Shown here: positions 56,921 to 64,000 of the stretch, piece by piece
Position numbering within the stretch: position 1 is the stretch's first letter
Layout: each line of letters opens with the position of its first letter
Source: Gallionella sp.
Lineage (GTDB): Bacteria > Pseudomonadota > Gammaproteobacteria > Burkholderiales > Gallionellaceae
DNA length: 64,000 nt
NCBI GenBank assembly: GCA_003153155.1
Contig: PLWV01000005.1
Span: 12,340-76,339, forward strand
Reading direction: 5' to 3'
The notes under the pieces: generated by a model
What the model saw: the letters and a program-made list of their open reading frames with translations, nothing else
Databases searched by the model: none
Told to the model about the DNA's origin: nothing
Translations under genes and position numbers: made by a program

Positions 56921-57090
56921 GCTCGAATCGTTTTCTTATAGAGTCGGCCATTAATATAGTAAGCCGTTCGCCCTGAGGTATCGAAGGGCATATCAGTGTG
57001 AGCGGGGCTTCGATACCTCAGCCCGAACGGATTTTTACTGGCCGATTCAATAATCGCAAACGAACGAATCAATAGAACCGGTCTATTGGA
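56921..57090. repeat. long imperfect palindrome upstream of the DUF3820 gene
   Basis: 56964-57030 is an inverted repeat CCGTTCGCCCTGAGGTATCG ... CGATACCTCAGCCCGAACGG. Outside it GAGTCGGCCA (56941) pairs with TGGCCGATTC (57040). The flanks share GTGCCAGGCTCGAAT with 54914, and CAAACGAACGAATCAATAG (57058) with the other DUF3820 5' copies. Confidence 0.7.
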
Positions 57091-57303
57091 ATGAACCACG
57101 AACATTTACAACTGCTGGTTACACGCGTCATGCCTTACGGCAAGTACAAAGGCCGGTTGATCGCCGACCTGCCCGGCCGGTATCTCAATTGGTTCGCTCG
57201 TGTAGGCTTCCCGCCCGGCGAGATCGGTCTGCTATTGGCGCTGATGCAGGAGTTGGATCACAACGGTCTGTCATCTCTGCTTGACCCGTTACGCAAGCGA
57301 TGA
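57091..57303 (+). CDS. DUF3820 family protein
   Basis: 70 residues. MPYGKYKGRLIADLPGRYLN followed by WFARVGFPPGEIG is the DUF3820 signature (GKYKGxxLxxLPxxYLxW). The C-terminus is LMQELDHNGLSSLLDPLRKR. Function unknown. The intact copy here appears to be the parent of the fragments at 46577, about 54945 and 55655. Confidence 0.85.
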   Translation: MNHEHLQLLVTRVMPYGKYKGRLIADLPGRYLNWFARVGFPPGEIGLLLALMQELDHNGLSSLLDPLRKR

Positions 57304-57392
57304 ATCATCAGCGATAAATCCTCACGGGCGTTCAGCTTGTATTACAAATCAAATGGTTAGGGTAAGGAGAATGTGTATTTTAGACGGTGGCG

Positions 57393-57398
57393 TATAAT
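57393..57398 (+). promoter_or_regulatory. -10 hexamer of the rhlE promoter
   Basis: TATAAT preceded by GGCG. It lies 58 bases upstream of the preferred rhlE start and rules out the in-frame start at 57387. Confidence 0.5.
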
Positions 57399-57455
57399 GT
57401 CGGGGTTCGAGCTGGGGGAGGTCTGATCCCCGATCATTATGAAGAGATTAGAAAA

Positions 57456-58847
57456 TTGAATACCATTGGTTTTGCAGAATTAAATCTTGCGCCTGAAATT
57501 CTCAAGGCACTAGCCGAGTCCGGTTACACCACACCCACCCCTATTCAGGCTCAAGCCATCCCGCTGGTGCTGGAAGGTTGTGATTTGATGGCGGGCGCGC
57601 AAACGGGTACCGGTAAGACGGCTGCTTTTGTGCTGCCCATGCTGCAAAAATTGTTGCCGCATGCCAGTTCCAGCGCTTCGCCTGCGCGCCATCCGGTGCG
57701 CGCGCTGATCTTGGTGCCTACACGGGAGCTGGCGATCCAGGTGGAAGAAAGCGTGAAGACCTATGCGAAGCATTGCAAGTTGCGCTCACTGGTGGTGTTT
57801 GGCGGGGTGGATATCAAGACGCAGACGCCACATCTGAAGACTGGAGTGGAGATTCTGGTCGCCACTCCGGGCCGCCTGCTGGATCACATCGAGATGAAAT
57901 CGGTGCAGTTTAATCAGGTGCAAATGTTGGTGCTGGATGAGGCGGATCGCATGCTGGATATGGGCTTTATGCCTGATTTGAAGCGCATCCTGGCTTTGTT
58001 GCCCAAACAACGGCAGAACTTGATGTTCTCGGCCACGTTCTCGAACGAGATCAAAAAATTATCGGCGGAATTTCTGACCAAACCCAAGCTCATCGAAGTT
58101 GCGCGCAGCAATGCCACCGCCGAGAACGTCACGCAAAAAGTCTATCTGGTCGAGCAGGCAGACAAGCACGTGCTGCTCGCGCAATTGTTGCGCGGCAGCG
58201 ATGCGTCGCAAGTGCTGGTGTTCACCAAAACCAAGCTCACTGCCGGCCGCCTTGCCAAGCAATTGCAGAAGGAGGGCGTTGCCGCCGATGCGATCCATGG
58301 TGACAAGACCCAACTGGAACGCATCAAGGCTCTCGATGCTTTCAAACAAGGCACAGTCACCGTGCTGATCGGGACTGATGTTGCCGCCCGCGGCCTGGAT
58401 ATCGACCAGTTGCCGATGGTGATCAACTATGAGATACCACGCGCTCCGGAAGATTACATCCACCGCATCGGCCGCACCGGCCGCGCGGGCGCTTCCGGTA
58501 AAGCTATTTCGCTGGTGTCGCCGGAAGAAGAAAAATACCTGAAGGAAATCGAGAAGCTGATCAAGTGCGAGATTGAAAAAGAAACTGCGATCGTGCCTCG
58601 CCATGCGGCGAAGTCCGAGAGAGCGCCGCGCGGTGAACATCCAGAGCGCAGCCATGCGCCGCGCAGTGAACATCCAGAACGCAGTCGCGGGCCGCGTCCT
58701 GCCGCACCGAAAAAATCCAGCCATGATCCGTGGTTCGATAAACCTTACGAACCGAGCGGCAGCGCCACCCCTGTCAAACAGCCAGATCAACCTGAAAGCA
58801 AGCCTAAAAAAGAAGTTGCGGCGATATTTGTGCGTCGGCCAAGCTAA
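57456..58847 (+). CDS. rhlE: DEAD-box RNA helicase RhlE-type
   Basis: 463 residues. Q motif FAELNLAPEILKALAESGYT; motif I GAQTGTGKTAAF; PTRELAIQ; motif II VLDEADRMLDMGF; SAT in FSATFSNEI; VLVFTKTKLT; GTDVAARGLDI; HRIGRTGRAG. The C-terminal tail has a repeated SERAPRGEHPERSHAPRSEH-like basic low-complexity stretch for RNA contact. The start is probably the TTG at 57456 (FAELNL two residues in); a -10 element lies within the longer frame from 57387. Confidence 0.92.
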   Translation: MNTIGFAELNLAPEILKALAESGYTTPTPIQAQAIPLVLEGCDLMAGAQTGTGKTAAFVLPMLQKLLPHASSSASPARHPVRALILVPTRELAIQVEESVKTYAKHCKLRSLVVFGGVDIKTQTPHLKTGVEILVATPGRLLDHIEMKSVQFNQVQMLVLDEADRMLDMGFMPDLKRILALLPKQRQNLMFSATFSNEIKKLSAEFLTKPKLIEVARSNATAENVTQKVYLVEQADKHVLLAQLLRGSDASQVLVFTKTKLTAGRLAKQLQKEGVAADAIHGDKTQLERIKALDAFKQGTVTVLIGTDVAARGLDIDQLPMVINYEIPRAPEDYIHRIGRTGRAGASGKAISLVSPEEEKYLKEIEKLIKCEIEKETAIVPRHAAKSERAPRGEHPERSHAPRSEHPERSRGPRPAAPKKSSHDPWFDKPYEPSGSATPVKQPDQPESKPKKEVAAIFVRRPS

Positions 58848-58879
58848 GGTAATAACCGAATCAAAGGGAGTTGCATTTT

Positions 58880-59042
58880 GTAGGAGCGGGCCCTGCGTGT
58901 GTTGTTGGGGTTTCAGCCCCATACAACCACGGCGGTGACGATCTTGTCCAGCCTTTGGCTGGTTACAAGTCGCCTGCAAAGCTACCTCTTGCGGGTGCTG
59001 CCCGCGATCAAAAAGGCTCGCGGGCAGCACCCGCTCCTACAT
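58880..59042. repeat. GTAGGAGCGGGC composite repeat with a 48-bp hairpin insert
   Basis: The order is as at 41009: GTAGGAGCGGGCCCTGCG, GGGGTTTCAGCCCC hairpin, ACAACCACGGCG ... TACCTCTTGCGGGTGCTGCC, closing GGGCAGCACCCGCTCCTAC. At 58935-58982 it has 48 bp absent from 41009, containing CTTGTCCAGCC-TTT-GGCTGGTTACAAG. Confidence 0.82.
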
Positions 59043-59107
59043 ACAGAATTTATTTCAAGCGTCGAATCGCAAACTCGCCAGTAGCGCGTAAAACCATCGA
59101 GTGACGT

Positions 59108-60589
59108 TCATGACGAGCAGCTCACCGAAATTTGTCGCGCCCATTCCGGCGGCGACGCAGCATAACTCTCCATCCCCGGCTGTTCGTCGAACGGTTTGCT
59201 GAGCAAGTTCAGCAGACGGTCGATCTCGGAAAAGTCGCGATGCTTCTCAGCTTTTTCGATCGCGATTTGCGCCAAATAATTGCGCAGGATGTATTTGGGA
59301 TTGACCGCGTCCATGCGCGTTTTGCGCTCGCTGTCGGTGCCCGGTTCGCGTTGCAGGCGCGCGCGATAGGCTTCGGCCCAGGCGTCGAACGCTGCGCGGT
59401 CGATGAACTGATCGCGCAACAGGTCGTTTGTTGCATCCGCTGCCGAGTTGAAATTCCCCATGCTGCGAAACAGGTTGGTGTAATCGAGCTGGCTGGCGTG
59501 CATCATTTCCAGCAGCGACACGATCAGTTGAATATCGTCCTGGGTGGCGCTGCTCAGCCCCAGTTTGGCACCCATCAATTTCACATGGTGTTGGTAATAA
59601 GTCGGGGCATAGCCGTCCAGCACGGCGTGTGCTGCTGCTATGGGAATGAGCGGCGAAAGGGCTTGTGCAAGGCAGGTGAGATTCCACAGGCCGACTTGCG
59701 GCTGTTGATCAAAAGCGTAACGCCCGCGAGGATCGGAGTGGTTGCAGATGTAGCCGGGGTCGTAACTTTCCATGAAACCGAACGGGCCGTAATCGAAAGT
59801 CAACCCGAGTATGGACATGTTGTCGGTATTCATCACGCCATGCGAGAAACCGACCGCCTGCCACTGAGCCATCAGTTTGGCGGTGCGCTGGGTGACTTCA
59901 TCCAGGAACAAGCGGTACTTGTCTTTTGCTTTTTCTGGGTCATCTGCGAGATGGGGGAAGTGTCTGGCGATGACGTAATCGGCGAGCGCGGCGATTTGTT
60001 CGTGCTGGCCGCGGTAGAAGAATACTTCGAACGAGCCGAAGCGCACATGCGAAGGTGCCAGGCGGGTGAGCACGGCGGCGGTTTCGATGGCTTCGCGATA
60101 GACTTCTTCATCGCTGCCGACGATGCACAAGGCGCGGCTGGTGGGGATGCCCAGTCCATGCATGGCTTCCGAACACAGGTATTCGCGGATGCTGGAGCGC
60201 AGCACGGCGCGGCCATCGGCGCTGCGCGAATAGGGTGTGATGCCGGCACCTTTGAGCTGGACATCCCAGAGCTCTCCGGCGCGATTCTTGATCTCGCCGA
60301 GCAGTATCGCGCGCCCGTCGCCCAGTTGCGGGACGAAGTGGCCGAACTGGTGTCCGGCGTAGAGCATAGACAGCGGCTCGGCTCCCGGCAGCAACCGGTT
60401 GCCGGTGAAGTGCTCGGCGAAATCGGCGCGAGAAAATTCTTCAATATCGAGATCTATCAAACGCGCGGCGTTCGCGTTGAAACTGACCAGATAGGGCGCG
60501 GGCAGGGGAGTGTGATTCAGGCGGCTGTGAAAGCTATCCGGCAGACGAGCGAAGGTGTTTTCGAAATTCAGTTGTTCGAGTTTATGCAT
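59108..60589 (-). CDS. selO: protein adenylyltransferase SelO (YdiU/UPF0061)
   Basis: 493 residues. Pseudokinase-like fold: MLYAGHQFGHFVPQLGDGRA, ELWDVQLKGAGITPYSRSAD, GRAVLRSSIREYLCSEAMHG, FSHGVMNTDNMSILGLTFDY followed by GPFGFMESYDP (the D-N and D-F-G-like metal sites). The C-terminus ends ISVSCSS, with Cys at the position of selenocysteine in mitochondrial SelO. It transfers AMP to Ser/Thr/Tyr of target proteins. Start ATG 60589. Confidence 0.93.
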   Translation of the reverse strand: MHKLEQLNFENTFARLPDSFHSRLNHTPLPAPYLVSFNANAARLIDLDIEEFSRADFAEHFTGNRLLPGAEPLSMLYAGHQFGHFVPQLGDGRAILLGEIKNRAGELWDVQLKGAGITPYSRSADGRAVLRSSIREYLCSEAMHGLGIPTSRALCIVGSDEEVYREAIETAAVLTRLAPSHVRFGSFEVFFYRGQHEQIAALADYVIARHFPHLADDPEKAKDKYRLFLDEVTQRTAKLMAQWQAVGFSHGVMNTDNMSILGLTFDYGPFGFMESYDPGYICNHSDPRGRYAFDQQPQVGLWNLTCLAQALSPLIPIAAAHAVLDGYAPTYYQHHVKLMGAKLGLSSATQDDIQLIVSLLEMMHASQLDYTNLFRSMGNFNSAADATNDLLRDQFIDRAAFDAWAEAYRARLQREPGTDSERKTRMDAVNPKYILRNYLAQIAIEKAEKHRDFSEIDRLLNLLSKPFDEQPGMESYAASPPEWARQISVSCSS

Positions 60590-60635
60590 GGGGGTGGAGC
60601 AGAGGTCTATTTTTGAACATTCCGTAATTCATTAC

Positions 60636-60722
60636 ACCGTTCGCCCTGAGGTATCGAAGGGTGAACTCGCGCGTATCTTTGGCTTCGATACATCCGTTAT
60701 GGTTCGATACCTCACCACGAAT
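60636..60722. repeat. dispersed GTTCGCCCTGAGGTATCGAAG element
   Basis: GTTCGCCCTGAGGTATCGAA at 60639 and GGTTCGATACCTCACCACGA at about 60699 form an inverted pair around a further CTTCGATACATCCGTTATGG. Related to 2100-2168 and 56964-57030. Confidence 0.7.
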
Positions 60723-60784
60723 GGATGTACTCTATTGATGCAGGATCAATAGAAGGAGTTACGCGGCTGCAACAGAGAAGAAAA

Positions 60785-61078
60785 TCAAACGCAGCCAGTC
60801 GGTTTCGGCAGGCCGCCGTATTTGGTGATCGGTTTCATCGGACCGGTCATCCACAGGTCGAAAACTTCTTTCTGGTACTGCTCGATATATTTTACGAATT
60901 TGCGGATCGGCGGGACGGTGCCGAATTCTTCGTAGAACTCGCGGGCTTTCAAAATGTGCGCCCATTTCATCTCGTTCAATTCGTAATTGTCGGCCTCGGC
61001 CATGGCTTTGGCGATCTCCGGTGTCCAGTCACTCATGTCTTCGAGATAGCCGTCGCCGTCGCGTGTCGGGATTTCCAT
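60785..61078 (-). CDS. tusE: TusE/DsrC-family sulfur carrier protein
   Basis: 97 residues. RDGDGYLEDMSDWTPEIAKA, WAHILKAREFYEEFGTVPPI, and the C-terminal arm YGGLPKPTGCV with the penultimate cysteine that carries sulfur. Only this one cysteine is present, so it fits TusE (tRNA thiolation relay) or a DsrC-like paralogue rather than the two-cysteine DsrC of dissimilatory sulfur metabolism. No tus or dsr genes are adjacent. Confidence 0.82.
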   Translation of the reverse strand: MEIPTRDGDGYLEDMSDWTPEIAKAMAEADNYELNEMKWAHILKAREFYEEFGTVPPIRKFVKYIEQYQKEVFDLWMTGPMKPITKYGGLPKPTGCV

Positions 61079-61280
61079 TGGTAAAATTCCTGATTTAATG
61101 ATGAATGGGGCGCATGATAATAAACCCGAGTTAATTGGTCAAGTAATGTTGTGATGGCGCGGTTACAATGGCAGCGGCGGTAGACAGCGCAATTTACGGG
61201 AGCAGGACATTGAACATATTTGGAAAAGCAATGATGGAACGGTTATCGTCTGGGCGGCGTGTTGGTGATGGTGGATCGAG

Positions 61281-61769
61281 ATGAAGGAGAATGTTTCCGT
61301 GGTGTTTGTCTGCATGGGCAATATCTGCCGCTCTCCCACGGCGGAGGCGGTGTTTCGCCACTATGTCGAGAATGCCGGTTTGTCCGAACACATTTTGATC
61401 GATTCGGCGGGGACGCATGATTATCACATCGGTGATCCGCCGGATTCGCGCGCGCGCCACGCGGCACAGCAGCGCGGTTATGACATGAGCAAGCTGCGCG
61501 GCCGGCAGGTGGGGGAGGGCGACTTCCGCCGTTTCGATTATGTGCTGGCGATGGACATGGCTAACCTCGCCATTCTGCAACGCATCACTCCGCCGGACAG
61601 CGATACCCAGGCGCGGCTGTTCCTCGAATATGCGCGTCATTATGCGGAGCGCGAAGTGCCTGATCCGTATTACGGCGGCGCGGATGGTTTCGAGCGCGTG
61701 CTGGATATGGTGGAGGATGCGGCGCAGGGGTTGTTGGAGGAGATTCGTCAACAGCACTTCGCGATATAG
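61281..61769 (+). CDS. low molecular weight protein tyrosine phosphatase
   Basis: 162 residues. P-loop VCMGNICRSPTAEAVF (C-x5-R-S), and the acid Asp in VPDPYYGGADGFERVLDMVE. It hydrolyses protein phosphotyrosine; in many bacteria it is linked to polysaccharide control, but no such genes are next to it. ATG 61281 is used. A terminator follows about 30 bases after the stop. Confidence 0.92.
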   Translation: MKENVSVVFVCMGNICRSPTAEAVFRHYVENAGLSEHILIDSAGTHDYHIGDPPDSRARHAAQQRGYDMSKLRGRQVGEGDFRRFDYVLAMDMANLAILQRITPPDSDTQARLFLEYARHYAEREVPDPYYGGADGFERVLDMVEDAAQGLLEEIRQQHFAI

Positions 61770-61798
61770 ATTTTCATCGCAACTTTCAGGAGTTCCTG

Positions 61799-61843
61799 AA
61801 ATAATAAAGCCGCACGACTTTCATCGTGCGGCTTTATTATTTT
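61799..61843. terminator. bidirectional intrinsic terminator
   Basis: AAATAATAAAGCCGCACGA, loop CTTTCA, TCGTGCGGCTTTATTATTT. A perfect stem of about 18 bp between two convergent genes. Confidence 0.9.
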
Positions 61844-61869
61844 GAAATTCCACTCCGTCTAAAATTTCC

Positions 61870-61937
61870 GTCATGCCGGCGAAGGCCGGCATCCAGACAA
61901 TTAAAATCACTGGATTCCGGCCTTCGCCGGAATGACG
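61870..61937. repeat. REP-like inverted pair
   Basis: GTCATGCCGGCGAAGGCCGG and CCGGCCTTCGCCGGAATGAC face each other across 25 bases. Same family as the limbs at 4848 and 5068. Confidence 0.85.
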
Positions 61938-61953
61938 AACCTATGTTTTAGTC

Positions 61954-64000
61954 TTACCCTTGCGGGCGTTGTGTCTCGATTTGCACCAGCGGTTCATTCT
62001 CCACAAACACTTCACGCTGACGCTCGCGGCGGCGCGCGGTGTGTTTTTCCGCTGGAGTGGCGGTGACCTGCGCCACGGTGCTTAATTTGACCGGATCGGT
62101 CTCGATTTGAACCAAGCCGTGGCCGTTGCCTGATGTCTTCGCTACAGGGGCCGGTGTCACTACTGCGGGCAAGTTTGGTGTTACAACCGCAGGCAGGCTC
62201 GGGGAGAAGATCGCCGGCATGGCGATGTATTCGCTTGGTTTAACGAATCCATCGGGGAAGGCGATATATTCCGTCGGCGCTGCGCTGACCGGTGCGGTGT
62301 CCATCTGTTCGAAAGATTGCTGCACGATGACGGCTTCGCCATTCGTTGCCAACCCTGCAGCGTTTTGCGCCGCATTTTCGCGATGTTCACGTTCGCGGCG
62401 TCCACCACGGCGACCGCGACGGCGAGCACCTTCGCGTGGCGGGCTGCCTGCTTCGGCTTGTTCCAGCGCAGCAGCGGCAACCTGGCTTTCCAGCACCGGC
62501 TTTTCTTCGGCCCCCGCAAGGAGTACGGGTGCACCGCCGTCTGCGCCAAGACCGCCCGAAGGGCGAGCGTCTGGCGGCGTCCCTTCCACAGCTACCCGCG
62601 GCGGGCGCGGCGGCTTGGGTTGACGCGGCTCATGTGGCTTGGCTTCAGCTTGTGCCGGCTTTTGGCCGCTGCGCGGTTCGTTGCGGTCGCGATTACCGCC
62701 GCCTTCGCTGCGTTCACCACGTCCGCGACGTTTGCCGCCGCCCTCAGGACGCTCACCGCGTTCGGGACGCGGAGCGTTGCGCGGCCGGCTTGCCGCCGGC
62801 TTGGCTTTGGGTTGTTCTTCCTCACCCAACGATTTGATCCAGGCGAAGAATTTGCCGAGCATCGAAGGCTTGGCTACTTCAGCCTGCATCGGTGCGGGTT
62901 GCATCGGGGTGACGCCCTGCACCACGGCTTGCGCACGCGTGGCTTTTTGCTGCTCTTGTGCGGCGGTCAGCGGTTTTTCTTCGGCCGGTTTTTCCACCAG
63001 TTTGTAGCTGGCCTGCAACACATCGCTGTTCATGTCATCCTGGCGCAGGCGGTTGATGCTGTAGTTGGGTGTTTCCAGATGCGGGTTGGGTATCAGCGTG
63101 ATGCCCACTTTCAGGCGCGATTCGATGCGATGGATGTCGCTTCGTTTCTCGTTCAACAGGAACGTCGCGACATCCACCGGCAATTGCACGTGTATCGCCG
63201 CGCTGCTTTCCTTCATGGCTTCTTCCTGGATGATGCGCAGGATGTGCAAGGCGGAAGACTCGATGCCGCGGATGTGGCCGATACCGCTGCAACGCGGGCA
63301 GGCGATATAGTTGCTTTCGCCCAGACTGGGTGCCAAACGCTGGCGCGACAGTTCCAGCAGGCCGAAGCGCGAGATCTTGGCAGTCTGCACACGGGCACGA
63401 TCGTAATGCAGCGAATCGCGCAAACGATCCTCGACATCGCGCTGGTTGCGGTTGCTTTCCATGTCGATGAAGTCGATCACGATCAGCCCGCCCAGGTCGC
63501 GCAAGCGCAGCTGGCGGGCGATCTCTTCCGCCGCCTCGAGGTTGGTGTTGAACGCGGTGGCTTCGATGTCAGAGCCTTTGGTGGCGCGCGCCGAGTTGAT
63601 GTCGATGGCGGTCAGCGCCTCGGTATGGTCGATGACGATCACGCCGCCGGATGGCAGGCGCACTTCGCGCGCGTGGGCGGATTCGATCTGATGCTCGATC
63701 TGGAAACGCGAGAACAGCGGCACGTCGTCCACATAACGCTTGATGCGGTTCACATTGCCCGGCATCACCGTGCTCATGAACGCCAGGGCTTGCTGGTAGA
63801 CTTCTTCGGTGTCGATCAGGATTTCGCTGATCTCCGGGTTGAAGTAGTCGCGGATGGCGCGCACCACCAAGCTGCTTTCCAGATAGATCAGCGACGGGGC
63901 TTTTTCGGATTTCGCCGCGCCTTCGATCGCATCCCACAACTGCTTGAGGTAGTCCAGGTCCCATTGCAACTCTTCTTCGTTGCGTCCGATACCGGCAGTG
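61954..64000 (-). CDS. rne: ribonuclease E/G (RNase E), 5' part cut by the window edge
   Basis: About 680 residues are visible; the N-terminal S1 domain lies beyond the window. The frame enters as [18 protein letters not shown]. Catalytic region: [20 protein letters not shown] and [20 protein letters not shown] with the metal-binding aspartates. The zinc-link cysteines are in [15 protein letters not shown]. The C-terminal 350 residues are a disordered scaffold rich in Arg, Pro, Glu ([29 protein letters not shown]) that would bind RNA and degradosome partners. It initiates mRNA decay and processes rRNA and tRNA. Confidence 0.95.
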   Translation of the reverse strand, partial: TAGIGRNEEELQWDLDYLKQLWDAIEGAAKSEKAPSLIYLESSLVVRAIRDYFNPEISEILIDTEEVYQQALAFMSTVMPGNVNRIKRYVDDVPLFSRFQIEHQIESAHAREVRLPSGGVIVIDHTEALTAIDINSARATKGSDIEATAFNTNLEAAEEIARQLRLRDLGGLIVIDFIDMESNRNQRDVEDRLRDSLHYDRARVQTAKISRFGLLELSRQRLAPSLGESNYIACPRCSGIGHIRGIESSALHILRIIQEEAMKESSAAIHVQLPVDVATFLLNEKRSDIHRIESRLKVGITLIPNPHLETPNYSINRLRQDDMNSDVLQASYKLVEKPAEEKPLTAAQEQQKATRAQAVVQGVTPMQPAPMQAEVAKPSMLGKFFAWIKSLGEEEQPKAKPAASRPRNAPRPERGERPEGGGKRRGRGERSEGGGNRDRNEPRSGQKPAQAEAKPHEPRQPKPPRPPRVAVEGTPPDARPSGGLGADGGAPVLLAGAEEKPVLESQVAAAALEQAEAGSPPREGARRRGRRGGRREREHRENAAQNAAGLATNGEAVIVQQSFEQMDTAPVSAAPTEYIAFPDGFVKPSEYIAMPAIFSPSLPAVVTPNLPAVVTPAPVAKTSGNGHGLVQIETDPVKLSTVAQVTATPAEKHTARRRERQREVFVENEPLVQIETQRPQG

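Overview
The window is a stretch of a betaproteobacterial chromosome. The gene order (sdhCDAB-sdhE-gltA-odhAB; tRNA-Leu-tig-clpP-clpX-lon-hupB-tRNA-Val-tRNA-Asp-ppiD; a complete ccmABCDEFGHI operon) and the protein sequences fit Nitrosomonadales, probably a Gallionella/Sideroxydans-like chemolithotroph. That placement is inference from family resemblance, not a computed phylogeny. No rRNA, CRISPR array, prophage or transposase gene was seen.

Layout. 0-3.2 kb is accessory: a frameshifted SRAP/YedK pseudogene, a hypothetical gene, and a HicAB toxin-antitoxin module that sits between 22-bp terminal inverted repeats with a 7-bp target duplication. 3.2-14 kb holds yceI and the TCA-cycle genes (succinate dehydrogenase with a DUF3617 gene between sdhA and sdhB, sdhE, citrate synthase, 2-oxoglutarate dehydrogenase E1 and E2) followed by a YhdH-type oxidoreductase. 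15-23.6 kb is proteostasis: trigger factor, ClpP, ClpX, Lon (with a sigma-32-type promoter), HU-beta, PpiD and three tRNAs. 23.7-31.9 kb has fabI and the cytochrome c maturation operon. 32-42.4 kb has a GGDEF protein, tRNA-Asn, a large coiled-coil/AsmA-like membrane protein, aspartate aminotransferase, uvrB, an AbrB/PIN toxin-antitoxin pair and zapE. 42.7-48.1 kb looks like a small defence island: a DUF2075 helicase with a nuclease-like N-terminus, a NERD-helicase, and an AbiE-like regulator/nucleotidyltransferase pair with a large palindromic operator. 48.7-53.0 kb is a molybdenum hydroxylase cluster (xdhC, iorA-like, iorB-like, mocA-like). The rest holds topoisomerase IB, dodecin, a PQQ-type sugar dehydrogenase with a chimeric N-terminus, a DUF3820 gene, rhlE, selO, tusE/dsrC-like, a low-molecular-weight tyrosine phosphatase and the 3' part of RNase E.

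The most striking feature is a system of very short mobile palindromic modules. One is a 60-bp unit (GATGAAACTACTAGCC ... CTGGTTAT) with an outer and an inner stem, both of which change in a compensatory way between copies. Another is a 27-bp unit around ACGAAAAACTTTTGTCC. A 48-bp hairpin insert may be a third kind. These are nested in each other and in a GTAGGAGCGGGC-type hairpin repeat, and removing each insert usually restores the interrupted unit to its exact length (for example 24605-24784 is three 60-bp units, 180 bp). Two copies lie in frame inside coding sequences: 87 bp (60+27) in the YhdH-family gene and 27 bp at the start of clpP. Both main unit lengths are multiples of three, and the 60-bp unit has at least one open frame in each orientation, which resembles the Rickettsia palindromic elements.
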